Below, piece after piece: positions 16,580 to 24,396 of a stretch of 38,891 bases of DNA (position 1 is the first letter of the stretch; every line of letters begins with the position of its first letter). The position numbers and the translations under genes were made by a program. The DNA comes from Methylobacterium mesophilicum. Lineage in GTDB: Bacteria > Pseudomonadota > Alphaproteobacteria > Rhizobiales > Beijerinckiaceae. The notes under the pieces were generated by a model that saw only the letters and a program-made list of their open reading frames with translations, was not told the DNA's origin and did no database searches. The stretch lies in the NCBI RefSeq assembly GCF_022179445.1, contig NZ_BPQU01000039.1:1-38891 (forward strand), read 5' to 3'.

Positions 16580-17029
16580 CTAGTGTTCGGTCACGACGGC
16601 CTCGGGGCCGACCGTGAAAGGATTGAGGATGGTGGTGCCGCGGACCGTGCGGTCGTGCTGGTAATCCTCCGATAGAAGATAGCGGCACCCGGCGCGAATC
16701 GCGGCTGCGAGGATGACGCAATCCCACCACTGAAAGGCGGTCTCGGTCCGGATCGACCACGCCAGCGTGATCAGTTCGACATCTGTCGCGCCCTGCGAGA
16801 ACGGTTGCAACTCCGTCGTCATGCGCCGCAGCTCCGCGCCCTCCACGACGACCTTCCTGCGCAGGATCGCGTTGTGGATTTCGCCGAGCACCTGCGGGCT
16901 CACCACGAGGGCCTCGCGAGCCGCGAGCGTGGCGAGCCAGTGCGTCGCCGTGCGTTGCTTATCCGGAAAGCGGTCGTCTCGGGCATACAGGAAAACGTTC
17001 GTATCGACGAAGACAAGATCAGTCGTCAT
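16580..17029 (-). CDS. vapC: VapC-type PIN-domain toxin
   Basis: The 149-residue PIN ribonuclease keeps its acidic metal ligands: FVDTNVFLYARDD at residue 7 (first Asp), LGEIHNAILRR (Glu), and FQWWDCVILAAAIRAGCRYLLSEDYQ (two further acids). Family toxins cleave tRNA or rRNA when freed from antitoxin. It overlaps vapB by 11 bases, the normal coupled arrangement, and ends 9 bp before the ychF start codon, so readthrough transcription into ychF is possible. Confidence 0.88.
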   Translation of the reverse strand: MTTDLVFVDTNVFLYARDDRFPDKQRTATHWLATLAAREALVVSPQVLGEIHNAILRRKVVVEGAELRRMTTELQPFSQGATDVELITLAWSIRTETAFQWWDCVILAAAIRAGCRYLLSEDYQHDRTVRGTTILNPFTVGPEAVVTEH

Positions 17030-17252
17030 CGTACAGTTGGTCTCGTGTCGGAGCCTTCCCGTTTTCGTCCAGAACGTGGAGGGGCGGCCCGGCTAGGAAG
17101 CGTTCGAGCGCCTCCCGCTGCGTCAGCGGCCGGCCGACGCGCTGCTCGACGGCTTCGGCGACGAACCGCGACAGGCTCTTGCCGTCGCGCGCGGCGGCGA
17201 CACGCGCCCGCTGCAGCAGGGCCTCGCTCATCGTCACGGTGACGTTCTTCAT
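17019..17252 (-). CDS. vapB: VapB-type antitoxin
   Basis: This 77-residue protein has an N-terminal ribbon-helix-helix-like stretch (MKNVTVTMSEALLQRARVAA, then GKSLSRFVAEAVEQRV) for DNA binding. A C-terminal tail (LERFLAGPPLHVLDENGKAP) would wrap the toxin. The stop overlaps the vapC start. A promoter and triple-repeat operator candidate lies just upstream, overlapping the pth stop codon. Confidence 0.85.
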   Translation of the reverse strand: MKNVTVTMSEALLQRARVAAARDGKSLSRFVAEAVEQRVGRPLTQREALERFLAGPPLHVLDENGKAPTRDQLYDDD

Positions 17253-17268
17253 CGCAGCCTCCGCCGCC

Positions 17269-17297
17269 TATATCGTGTCCTCGTGTTTTCGTGTCAA
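17269..17297 (-). promoter_or_regulatory. vapBC promoter with three-fold operator repeat
   Basis: On the minus strand TTGACA (17292-17297) is followed after exactly 17 bases by GATATA (17269-17274), a good sigma-70-type promoter. Superimposed on it is ACACGA repeated three times at an 8-bp period (plus-strand TCGTGT at 17273, 17281 and 17289). Ribbon-helix-helix antitoxins bind tandem short repeats of this kind to repress their own operon. The -35 box contains the TGA stop of pth, so vapBC was inserted flush against that gene. Confidence 0.65.
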
Positions 17298-17902
17298 TTT
17301 TTGGAACCCAGCGTCTTCACCGCGTCCCAGCCCCGGCCGGCCATGGCGAGATGGACCTTGTTCTGGAAGCTCGCATCCTCGCCCGCCGCCAGCAGGCCGA
17401 CGTGGTCGGCCACCGCGTGGCAGAGATCCTCGACCCAGGGCAATTCGGCTTTGCCGAAATCGTTGAGCACGTAGGCGTGCACCTGCGCCTTGTCGCCGGG
17501 ATGGCCGATGCCGAGCCGCACCCGGCGGTAGTCGTTGCCGCATTGGGCGGTGATCGAGCGCAGGCCGTTATGGCCGGCATTGCCGCCGCCCAGCTTCACC
17601 CGGAGCTTGGCCGGGGCGAGGTCGAGTTCGTCGTGCAGCACGATCACGTCGCTCAAGGGGATCTTGTAGAAGCGCTGCGCCTCCGAGACCGAGCGCCCGG
17701 ACTCGTTCATGAAGGTCGAGGGCTTGAGCAGGATCGCCCGCTCGGTGCCCAGCACGACCTCGGCAGCCTCGCCCTGGAAGCGGTGCCGGAACGGGCTCGC
17801 CCGGTGCTGGCGGGCGATCGCGTCGATGGCCAGGAAACCGATATTGTGCCGGTTGTTCGCGTAGCGCGAACCCGGGTTTCCGAGGCCGACGATCAACCGC
17901 AT
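17294..17902 (-). CDS. pth: peptidyl-tRNA hydrolase
   Basis: The 202-residue enzyme frees tRNA from prematurely released peptidyl-tRNA. Motifs are MRLIVGLGNPGSRYANNRHN, which includes the catalytic His, then LLKPSTFMNESGRSV, VLHDELDLAPAKLRVKLGGG and NAGHNGLRSI. I chose the ATG at 17902 because the family starts at this strand; the open frame runs 13 codons further. rplY, the usual upstream partner in related genomes, is not next to it here; the 5' neighbour is a divergently unrelated hydrolase on the same strand. Confidence 0.95.
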   Translation of the reverse strand: MRLIVGLGNPGSRYANNRHNIGFLAIDAIARQHRASPFRHRFQGEAAEVVLGTERAILLKPSTFMNESGRSVSEAQRFYKIPLSDVIVLHDELDLAPAKLRVKLGGGNAGHNGLRSITAQCGNDYRRVRLGIGHPGDKAQVHAYVLNDFGKAELPWVEDLCHAVADHVGLLAAGEDASFQNKVHLAMAGRGWDAVKTLGSKN

Positions 17903-18047
17903 GGCAGGGTTCCTGGCGCGATCCGGTTCATACCCGCTCACGGGGCATCCATTGCGGGGCGGTCTGTGGCACGCTTCCCCGCGCGACGCATCCCCGCTCC
18001 TAGGCGCGCGCGGCGCGTCAGGGTGTGGTGTCCTCCGACCGGAGTTA

Positions 18048-19067
18048 TCATGGAGCCGCAGCCATCAGACGGCTCAACCGGTCAAGGAATTGGCTGGTTC
18101 GATCGCGGTGGGGACCGTCCCGCGTCACGATCAATTGCACCACGACGAGATGTTTGGCCGGTATGATCGCGAGTTTCTGCCCGCCGTAACCGGACGCCAA
18201 CGCCGCACCGGGACCAAAGCGATCCTCGGGGAGGATCCACCAGAGGTAGCCGTAGCCCAGTGGGTCATGATCGGTGCCTGAATGAATGCTCGTCGAATTC
18301 TTGACCCAAGACGCGGGGATGACTGGCCTATCCTTCCATCGGCCGCCGTCGAGGATGAGCTGGCCGAAACGTGCCAAGTCGCGGGCGGTGAGATCGAACC
18401 GGTATGCCGGGTGCCGGGATGTCGGCGCGCCGACGGAGCGCCCGTCCGAGGCGGAAAAGTCTTCCATTCCGATGGGGGCGGCGATGCGCTTGGCGAAGCC
18501 GTCGAAGATGGTCTCGCCTGCGGCCTGGCGATAGATTGAGCCGAGGGCGTTGAAATCCCAGTTGTTGTAGTACCAGAACGCCCCTGGAGCGTGGCTGCCA
18601 CGTGGGGGACGCTTGCGACGCATGTCGGCGGTTTCATACGCGGCCGCGTGATAGACGCCGGATCGCGACATCAGGAGATCCCGCACCGTCGCGCGTTTTT
18701 CGGCGACGGTCAGCGCCGGCTCGTCGTCGATGCCGAGTTCGGCGAGCGTCTGCGTCAGGCTGATCTTTCCGTCCGCGACAAGGCTTCCGTACAGGGCGCT
18801 CAGCAGACTTTTTCGAATGGACGCAACATTGACCTTGCGCGACGTGTCACCCCAAGCGCCGACGATGCTGCCGTCTTGAACGACCAGAAACGCCGTGACG
18901 GCCTCGTTGTGAAGGTCTGTGGCGAGCGTGCTCAGCGTATCGTTCCTCCATCCGGAGGTCTTCGGCTCCTTGAGCGTCCAAGTTTGTGCAGCCGCGCTAT
19001 GCGAGGCCATCAAGGTTGCAAACAATCCGAGGAGGAACACAAATTTTTGGGCTAAGTACTTGATCAT
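18048..19067 (-). CDS. secreted serine hydrolase, class C beta-lactamase-like
   Basis: A signal peptide (MIKYLAQKFVFLLGLFATLM, cleavage after HSAAA) is followed by the penicillin-binding fold. The SxxK motif is in VNVASIRKSLLSALYGSL near residue 86, the Y-x-N-type motif in GAFWYYNNWDFNALG near 165, and a C-terminal GYGYLWWILPEDRFG and SGYGGQKLAIIPAKH replaces the KTG box. Such proteins are esterases or peptidases more often than true beta-lactamases. The start at 19067 gives the best signal peptide but has no clear Shine-Dalgarno; the frame is open to 19145. The first 30 codons and upstream DNA are AT-rich, unlike the neighbours, which suggests acquisition. Confidence 0.8.
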   Translation of the reverse strand: MIKYLAQKFVFLLGLFATLMASHSAAAQTWTLKEPKTSGWRNDTLSTLATDLHNEAVTAFLVVQDGSIVGAWGDTSRKVNVASIRKSLLSALYGSLVADGKISLTQTLAELGIDDEPALTVAEKRATVRDLLMSRSGVYHAAAYETADMRRKRPPRGSHAPGAFWYYNNWDFNALGSIYRQAAGETIFDGFAKRIAAPIGMEDFSASDGRSVGAPTSRHPAYRFDLTARDLARFGQLILDGGRWKDRPVIPASWVKNSTSIHSGTDHDPLGYGYLWWILPEDRFGPGAALASGYGGQKLAIIPAKHLVVVQLIVTRDGPHRDRTSQFLDRLSRLMAAAP

Positions 19068-19470
19068 AATAAACGTGCAAATTTGCGCATGGTATTTATT
19101 TTGAACATGATGATCGATTTGTTCGATGTAGGGGCCATCAGGCATCGTAAAAAAGTCGCTCGTAATCTGAGATTACAGCAACAGGTTAACCGAGAGTCAC
19201 CGATGCTTATGCATCGACCCACTGCTCGATTCCGGAAAGGGCGGGTCGATCAATCCAGCCGAAGCCCGGCATTCCCAACAAATCCGATCCCTCTCGTGCG
19301 CCAGCGCACGGCATCGGTCGAACCGGCGGCAGAGTATCCACGTTGAGAGGTCACATTCGGCCAAGCAAAGCCCGAGCGATCAAGACCGCCGCACCGACGA
19401 TCTTCCTCACCCGACACGGTTGACCGGATCACTTCCCGTCGCAGTCAGACGCAGACACGAGGAGATCGTC
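19068..19470. other. gene-poor AT-rich intergenic region with two palindromes
   Basis: No convincing gene is seen. The region is strikingly lower in GC than its surroundings up to about 19200. It holds a perfect 10-bp palindrome GCAAATTTGC (19077-19086) just upstream of the hydrolase start, and a hairpin CGATGC-TTAT-GCATCG (19200-19215). The first could be an operator for the hydrolase gene. Confidence 0.4.
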
Positions 19471-19701
19471 ATGAATAGTCGCATGCTCGCCGCCGCCGCC
19501 CTGTTCGCCGCCGCGGCCACGCCGGCCCTGGCGCAGGGGCTGGACTCGAAGCATTCGCCATACCCGGCCTCCGCCTATTCGGGCTGGGTCGGCAACGGGA
19601 ACCTGATGCAGCAGGATCGGACCCCGTCCGCGCGGGCCTTCGCCTATCGCTACGCCGGCCCGCATGCCGGCGGCCCGGCCAACGCCCTGCCGCGGTACTG
19701 A
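19471..19701 (+). CDS. very small secreted protein, unknown function
   Basis: This 76-residue protein is preceded by GAGGAG. A clear signal peptide (RMLAAAALFAAAATPALA, cleavage before QGLD) leaves a mature chain of about 55 residues, beginning GLDSKHSPYPASAYSGWVGN and ending with a Gly/Pro/Ala-rich tail (GPHAGGPANALPRY). It has no cysteines. I do not recognise a family; similar short Tyr/Gly/Ser-rich exported proteins are common in methylobacteria. It converges on the FUSC gene with a 19-bp gap. Confidence 0.7.
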   Translation: MNSRMLAAAALFAAAATPALAQGLDSKHSPYPASAYSGWVGNGNLMQQDRTPSARAFAYRYAGPHAGGPANALPRY

Positions 19702-19720
19702 GGCCGGGGGGCGCCGCCCG

Positions 19721-21892
19721 TCAGCGTACCGGGACGGCCCGCTCGTCCCGCGCGCCGACGCCGGCTTCCGGCCCCACGCCATCGATCGCCCGCAACTCGC
19801 CCGGCCGCAGGGTACCGCTCAGGAGATCGACCTGGCTCACGAGGCGGGCGAGCGATTGCCCCCGATCGAGGACCGGCCGCTCGGGCAGCGGCCGGTCGTC
19901 GCCGAGCGCCGCCAGTGTGGCGGCGATCCAGGCCCGCCAGGCCCCCGCCTCGGGGGCGCCGGCCTCGGGCGCGTGGCGCAGCACAGACAGCCGGGCGCTG
20001 ATCCGGCGCAGGGTCGCATCCGCCACCATGGCGGCCTCGACCTCCGGATGGCTGCCGGCCCGGGGTTGCTGCAGGGCCCGGGACAGGGCGGCCTCCAGGT
20101 CGTTGAGGGCGAGGCCGGCCGTGCGGGCCCGGGCGGGCACGACGGCGTCGCGGGCCTCGCCGGGGAGGCTGAGCAGCACCGCCTCGGCGAAGCCGGCATG
20201 GGCCTTCAGCGCCCGCCGCAACTCCTGGCGGACTTGGTCCGGCTCCCAGATCGGCCAGAGCAGGAGGCAGCTCGCCACCGCGATCAGCCCGCCCAGCACG
20301 GTGAAGCCGGCGCGCATGCCGACGATCTCCCAGGAGCTGTGGCCGGGCTCCAGCAATTCGACCAGCAGCACCACCAGCGGGGTCAGGCAGGTGACGAAGA
20401 AGCCGTAGGAGATCTGGCGCGCCGCGAACCCGACGACGCTGAGCACGAGGATCAGCCCGGCCTCCACCAGCGGGGTTGTGGCGTAGTAGGCCAGCACCGC
20501 CCCCGCGAGGCCGCCGAGCACCGTGCCGCCGATCCGCTCCAGCGCCCGCTGCCAGGTCGCGGCGTAGAACGGCTGCATGGTCAGCACCACGGTCATCACC
20601 AGCCAGTGCGTGAACGCGCCGGCATAGGTCAGGGTCGCGGCCAGCGCCGGCGCCGCGACCGCGGTGGCCCGCAGGGCGTGCCGGAGGTTCGGCGAGGCCG
20701 GGGTGAAGTTCTGCCGCAGCGGCTCCCAATAGCGGGTCCAGCGGTCGAGGCTGCGGCCGTCCGTGAGGGTGCCGCCGGGCCGATAGCCCTCCGGGGTCGA
20801 CAGCTTGGCGCCCATCCGGACGCGCCCGACGATCCGGTCTGCCAGCCGCGCCAGGGTCGGATCCTCCGACAGGTCCTCGGCCGCCCGGGCGATGGAGCGC
20901 TCCAGCCGGGCGAGATCGAGGCTGGCATCGTCGCGGATCGCCCGGGCGATGGTGACCAGGAGCGGGCGCAGGCGCCGGAGGAAGGTCTTGGCCAGGGCCC
21001 GGCGGCGGGCATCGGGGCGGCTGTCGATCAGCTCCGCCACGGCGATCAGCGCCGAGAAGATCTGCTCGGCGCTCTCCAGGCGCAGCAGCGCCTGGGCGGT
21101 GCGCTCGGAGACGCGCTCCCGGGAGCGGGCGAGGTCGAGGATCATGGTGCGGGCGGCCTCGATGCTCGCGCGCACGCCCCGCCGGTGGCCGCGTGCATGT
21201 CCGTCGAACGCGTCCGCGTCGGGATCGGGCAGGGCGACGAGCCGCTCGAGGTCGCCGCAGAGCCGCGCCAGGCCGTGCCAGACCTCGGCCACCGCCCGGT
21301 GCGCCGGCCGGTACGGGTGAAGGCGCCAGATCACCAGGGCGAGCAGCGTCGCCCAGAGCCCGCCGGCCGCGAACATCAGCGCCACGATCCCGGCCTGCTC
21401 CAGGGTCAGCGGCCGGTCGAGGGCGATGCACAGGACGACCACCAGCACGTTCCCGGCCGATTGCGCCTGCACGCTCCAGACCCGGACGTAGGAGCACGCG
21501 AAGATCAGCGCGCAGGAGATCGGCACCACCACCAGCAGCCCCAGGGGCTGCAGCAGGCCGAGGCCCGCCCAGAGCAGGCCGCCGAGCAGCGAGAACGCGG
21601 TCAGCACGCGCAGGCGCGCCCGCATCGGACCGCCATTGTCGCAGAAACACGCGAGGTTGGCGGCAAGCGCCATGGTGAGCAGCGGCGGCCACTGCACCCA
21701 GATGTTGATCAGGATCACGACGCCGAACGCGAAGGCCGCGCGCACGCCCTCGACAAGCCGGACGTTGCGCAGGTCCAGGCCGGTGGGCAGGCGCCGCAGA
21801 TCCGCCCCGGGCCGGCCGAGGCTGCCCCGGCCGGCACTCCGGCGGCGCCGGGCGCGCCCGGGGGGCGATGCGGAGGGACTCGGGCGCGACAA
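19721..21892 (-). CDS. FUSC-family inner-membrane protein (aromatic acid exporter-like)
   Basis: The 723-residue protein has two membrane bundles. The first (about 45-180) includes GVVILINIWVQWPPLLTMAL, LRVLTAFSLLGGLLWAGLGL and IVALMFAAGGLWATLLALVI. A long helical cytoplasmic section follows, and the second bundle (about 380-530) contains TVVLTMQPFYAATWQRALER, the typical FUSC core, and GGTVLGGLAGAVLAYYATTP. This architecture matches AaeB/YccS-type proteins, which export aromatic acids or act with an HlyD partner; no partner is seen here. I prefer a TTG start at 21892, seven bases after AGGAG; the open frame continues to about 22012 with a low-complexity, unlikely N terminus. Confidence 0.85.
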   Translation of the reverse strand: MSRPSPSASPPGRARRRRSAGRGSLGRPGADLRRLPTGLDLRNVRLVEGVRAAFAFGVVILINIWVQWPPLLTMALAANLACFCDNGGPMRARLRVLTAFSLLGGLLWAGLGLLQPLGLLVVVPISCALIFACSYVRVWSVQAQSAGNVLVVVLCIALDRPLTLEQAGIVALMFAAGGLWATLLALVIWRLHPYRPAHRAVAEVWHGLARLCGDLERLVALPDPDADAFDGHARGHRRGVRASIEAARTMILDLARSRERVSERTAQALLRLESAEQIFSALIAVAELIDSRPDARRRALAKTFLRRLRPLLVTIARAIRDDASLDLARLERSIARAAEDLSEDPTLARLADRIVGRVRMGAKLSTPEGYRPGGTLTDGRSLDRWTRYWEPLRQNFTPASPNLRHALRATAVAAPALAATLTYAGAFTHWLVMTVVLTMQPFYAATWQRALERIGGTVLGGLAGAVLAYYATTPLVEAGLILVLSVVGFAARQISYGFFVTCLTPLVVLLVELLEPGHSSWEIVGMRAGFTVLGGLIAVASCLLLWPIWEPDQVRQELRRALKAHAGFAEAVLLSLPGEARDAVVPARARTAGLALNDLEAALSRALQQPRAGSHPEVEAAMVADATLRRISARLSVLRHAPEAGAPEAGAWRAWIAATLAALGDDRPLPERPVLDRGQSLARLVSQVDLLSGTLRPGELRAIDGVGPEAGVGARDERAVPVR

Positions 21893-22104
21893 GCTCGGAC
21901 TCCTGTGCGGGCGCTGGGCCCCGGCATGAACCGCGCCCCGACCTGTCCGGATCCGCCCCGCGCCGCAACCCTGCCCTGCCGCGCCGGGGCGAGGGAACGC
22001 GCGCGCTGCCACGCCGACCGGCTCCCCCCTCGGGGCGTCCCGGACCGGCCGCAGACGCTTGACCCTCGGCCAAGCCCGTGGCTTCTGGAGCCGCTGGCAC
22101 CTCA

Positions 22105-22181
22105 GACTCCGTAGCTCAGCTGGATAGAGCAGCCGCCTTCTAAGCGGCAGGTCGTTGGTTCGAGCCCAACCGGGGTCGCCA
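22105..22181 (+). tRNA. tRNA-Arg (anticodon TCT)
   Basis: The 77-nt cloverleaf reads from GACTCCG (22105-22111), pairing with CGGGGTC (22171-22177), to a genomically encoded GCCA end. The D arm is TAGCTCAGCTGGATAGAGCA. The anticodon stem GCCGC/GCGGC encloses CTTCTAA with TCT at 22139-22141. The T arm is GTTGG-TTCGAGC-CCAAC. It reads AGA codons. Arg-tRNA 3' ends are frequent integration sites, and the accessory region begins right after it. Confidence 0.97.
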
Positions 22182-22188
22182 GAAATTC

Positions 22189-22220
22189 ACCCGCCCAGTC
22201 AATGACTTGGCGGGTTTTCT
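22189..22220 (+). terminator. intrinsic terminator after tRNA-Arg
   Basis: ACCCGCC (22189-22195) pairs with GGCGGGT (22209-22215), extended inward by AGTC/GACT, and is followed by TTTTCTT. It sits eight bases after the tRNA and would end its transcript. Confidence 0.8.
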
Positions 22221-22246
22221 TGGCCGGTATCCTGCAGCCTAAGCGC

Positions 22247-22339
22247 GCAACACGTAGCAACACGGGTCGTTGTTTTACAAAGGCTTACAACTTGAGCCGA
22301 GGCGCTTGCGGGTGCTCCACGCAACACGGATGCAACACG
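22247..22339 (+). repeat. four copies of GCAACACG, integrase arm-site-like, no integrase present
   Basis: GCAACACG occurs at 22247, 22257, 22321 and 22332, i.e. two pairs with 10- and 11-bp periods, about 65-75 bp apart and 66 bp past the tRNA 3' end. Short direct repeats near one helical turn apart beside a tRNA are what tyrosine-integrase arm sites look like. No integrase frame is found in the window. The 22182-22486 gap holds nothing else I can support. Confidence 0.5.
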
Positions 22340-22486
22340 AAAGGCATGTCTGTACGCCTCAGCGTGAGCCTCTACGAGCGGCCGACCACATGTCCCAAAC
22401 CTGAGCGTTATGCCTTGCAGCCGCCGTCGTCACCGCTAGCTGGCGGAACGACCGGCACAGTCCGGTGTCCGAAGCCGGAGAGTCTG

Positions 22487-22873
22487 ATGCGTGTTCTGAT
22501 GGTGGGCTATGAGCCTGACTCGGTCGATTTCTCGGACCCAGCTCTCCCGCCCGGACTAAATGCCGAGAAGATCCACCATGGGATCGAGGTGGCGCTTAAG
22601 GATATGCGCGACCGCGGCTGGACGGCTGAGCAGTGCTTCATACAACCGGACGATCAAGCCGGCCCGATCCTGCGGCAGATGCTCACTTCCGGCTCCTATG
22701 ACTGTCTCGTGATCGGCGCCGGCGTGCGTTCCTGGCCACGGCACCTGGCGGTATTCGAAGTCCTCATCAACGTAGCTCGGGAGACTGCGCCGACAGTTCC
22801 GATCGCCTTCAACACGCGGCCTGAGGATAGCGGTAATGCCGTCGAGCGGGTGTGCAGCAGGCATCGGATCTGA
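22487..22873 (+). CDS. conserved-looking hypothetical protein
   Basis: The 128-residue protein starts MRVLMVGYEPDSVDFSDPAL after a GGAGAG. It alternates beta-like segments (MRVLMVGY, YDCLVIGAGVRSWP, TVPIAFNTRPEDS) with helices (NAEKIHHGIEVALKDMRDRG, WPRHLAVFEVLINVARE), suggesting a single-domain alpha/beta fold like a flavodoxin or response-regulator-like core without a phosphoacceptor. It has no signal peptide. I do not recognise a family. It is the first gene after the tRNA and stands alone. Confidence 0.65.
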   Translation: MRVLMVGYEPDSVDFSDPALPPGLNAEKIHHGIEVALKDMRDRGWTAEQCFIQPDDQAGPILRQMLTSGSYDCLVIGAGVRSWPRHLAVFEVLINVARETAPTVPIAFNTRPEDSGNAVERVCSRHRI

Positions 22874-23064
22874 CCGTACGCCGCCGCCCATACTTCACCG
22901 CCGCCCGACCGGCACGACAGTGTCAAAAAACGCGAAGGTTATAGCCATCATAACAACAGACCTCAGGATCAAAAGGGATCTGCTGGATCTTCTCTGACGC
23001 TTGGCGGACTATGCTGGAGCACGACGGCTCGCTGAGACGAGTCCGCGCGTTTGGAGGAACTTCG

Positions 23065-23724
23065 ATGGGCGTGCTCAAAACCGGCCAGACCGTGGCGCTG
23101 GCTGTCGTCGCGGCCTCAGGCGGCTGGCTGTTTGCCCAGACTTCCTGGGGAGCATCCGACCACCCACCGCGGTTCTCGCAGCTAACCCTCGAGCAGCTTA
23201 CGCCTGCTCAGCGTCCGGTTGGCGAGAAGATCATGAAGGTATCGAGCGTCGGACTTGCCGGCCCGTACAACCCGATGATCCGAAGCCCCGAGATGGCTCA
23301 GCGGATGTACGACTTGCTCGACTACCTGCGCTGGCACACCTCCGTGCCGACGCGACTGAATGAGTTCGCGATCCTGATCCAGGGACGACTCTGGCGCTCG
23401 CAGGTCGAATGGTACGCCCATTACCCGCTGGCGATCAAAGCGGGCCTCTCCGAGCAGGTGGCGGCGGATCTCAAAGCGAACAAGCGGCCGGAGGGCATGA
23501 AGCCCGACGAGGCGGCCGTGTACGACTTCTGCATGGAGCTTTCCACGCAGCATGTAGTCTCGGACGAAACCTTTGATCGTGCCAAGCAGGTGCTGGGCGA
23601 GCAAGGCGTAGTGGACCTGACGACACTCACCGGCACCTACGTGACGGTGGCCATGCTACTGAGCATAGCTAAGGAAGGCGTGCCGCCAGGCAAGGACCCC
23701 CCGTTTAAGCCGGGCGAACGGTAG
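23065..23724 (+). CDS. exported carboxymuconolactone decarboxylase/AhpD-like family protein
   Basis: The 219-residue protein begins with a probable signal or anchor segment (TVALAVVAASGGWLFAQTSW). It continues with a fold typical of the CMD group: VGLAGPYNPMIRSPEMAQRM, TRLNEFAILIQGRLWRSQVE, WYAHYPLAIKAGLSEQVAAD and ETFDRAKQVLGEQGVVDLTT. The Cys-x-x-Cys of AhpD is replaced here (EWYAHYPLA), so peroxidase-type redox activity is unlikely, and the sequence resembles other CMD-fold proteins with the E-W-x-x-H pattern. GGAGGA precedes the ATG. Substrate unknown; such proteins often detoxify lactones or peroxides. Confidence 0.8.
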   Translation: MGVLKTGQTVALAVVAASGGWLFAQTSWGASDHPPRFSQLTLEQLTPAQRPVGEKIMKVSSVGLAGPYNPMIRSPEMAQRMYDLLDYLRWHTSVPTRLNEFAILIQGRLWRSQVEWYAHYPLAIKAGLSEQVAADLKANKRPEGMKPDEAAVYDFCMELSTQHVVSDETFDRAKQVLGEQGVVDLTTLTGTYVTVAMLLSIAKEGVPPGKDPPFKPGER

Positions 23725-23953
23725 CGAGCGGCAGGCGGTCTTGGCGGATTGTTGTCGGGACCCGCTGGATCTTCGGCGCGGCGGACATCTGCCCGCGCGC
23801 GCCGCAACGCATGTCGGAGCGCCTGGTTCGTAGTCGAACGCCAGGTTTGCCCGCACGTCCTCCACAGTCGCGGGGCGACATCGTTCCAAGATCGACGCTC
23901 GGCGCGGTTGACGGTTCACGGATCGCCGCCCGAGCAGACGAGGATACAATCCG

Positions 23954-24274
23954 CTATCGGGCCTTCCGCGTACTCAGGGAGACGCCAAGCAAAACGGCGG
24001 CGACGACACCGGCCCAAACAAGCCCAGCACTCATCGTCCCCGCCGACGGTACACCCTTGCGTGCCCGCCAGCCGCCGTCAGCGCTCGTTCCTTGTGGGAT
24101 CGGTTCCGGCAGCGCCCCATGGTTCCGTGGTCCTGGATCGGCCCGGTCGAATGCGAATCGGAATCCTGTGCCCATCACACGCTCGGTCAGCGAGGGCGCA
24201 AGCGCGTAGCCGGCTTGGGCGAGGCGGGCAGGCCAGCCCCCGTCATGCCCGCTGACCTCTCCGACCGCTTTCAT
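23954..24274 (-). CDS. possible small tail-anchored protein (uncertain)
   Basis: This 106-residue leftward frame starts MKAVGEVSGHDGGWPARLAQ, five bases after GAGG. It has a plausible C-terminal membrane span (MSAGLVWAGVVAAVLLGVSL) followed by STRKAR. No family is recognised. Its first 30 bases run antisense to the rightward 24245 micro-ORF, so both are unlikely to be intact coding genes. I keep it because the terminal hydrophobic helix with a positive end looks designed. The 23725-23953 stretch before it shows no gene. Confidence 0.35.
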   Translation of the reverse strand: MKAVGEVSGHDGGWPARLAQAGYALAPSLTERVMGTGFRFAFDRADPGPRNHGALPEPIPQGTSADGGWRARKGVPSAGTMSAGLVWAGVVAAVLLGVSLSTRKAR

Positions 24275-24349
24275 CGTTACCTCGTGATCGTCCTGCTGTG
24301 CGGGGGAGGAGCCATGATGGGGGCGGCTTGGATATGGGACACGCTTTGA
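24245..24349 (+). CDS. 34-residue membrane microprotein
   Basis: MPADLSDRFHRYLVIVLLCG begins the frame, followed by GGAMMGAAWIWDTL: one hydrophobic helix with a polar N terminus. The TGA (24347-24349) shares its last base with the ATG of the next micro-ORF (TGATG), which suggests coupled translation and supports its reality. No family is recognised. Confidence 0.5.
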   Translation: MPADLSDRFHRYLVIVLLCGGGAMMGAAWIWDTL

Positions 24350-24396
24350 TGGCCTCATTTTCCGAGCATCTGAAAGCGAAGGGCTACCTGAAGTGA
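24349..24396 (+). CDS. 15-residue micro-ORF, copy 1 (EHLKAKGYLK tail)
   Basis: The frame encodes MASFSEHLKAKGYLK. Its ATG overlaps the stop of the 34-residue gene and its TGA (24394-24396) overlaps the GTG (24393) of the next gene as GTGA, so the three frames form a translational chain. A second copy at 25432 encodes the same last ten residues with three synonymous base differences and no amino-acid change, which argues for selection on the peptide. Function unknown; it could be a leader or coupling peptide or a microprotein in its own right. Confidence 0.55.
   Translation: MASFSEHLKAKGYLK

Noticed and set aside
19650..22114. Two 816-codon frames across the FUSC region
   Set aside because: Both are GC-driven shadows; only the 19721-21892 frame has membrane spans and FUSC motifs.
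22265..22275. Second att copy of the tRNA T-arm (GGTCGTTG)
   Set aside because: Only eight bases match the tRNA (GGTCGTTGG); too short to call an attachment duplication.
22247..22339. CRISPR array
   Set aside because: The repeats are only 8 bp with 2-3 bp or 56 bp gaps; no spacer regularity and no cas genes.
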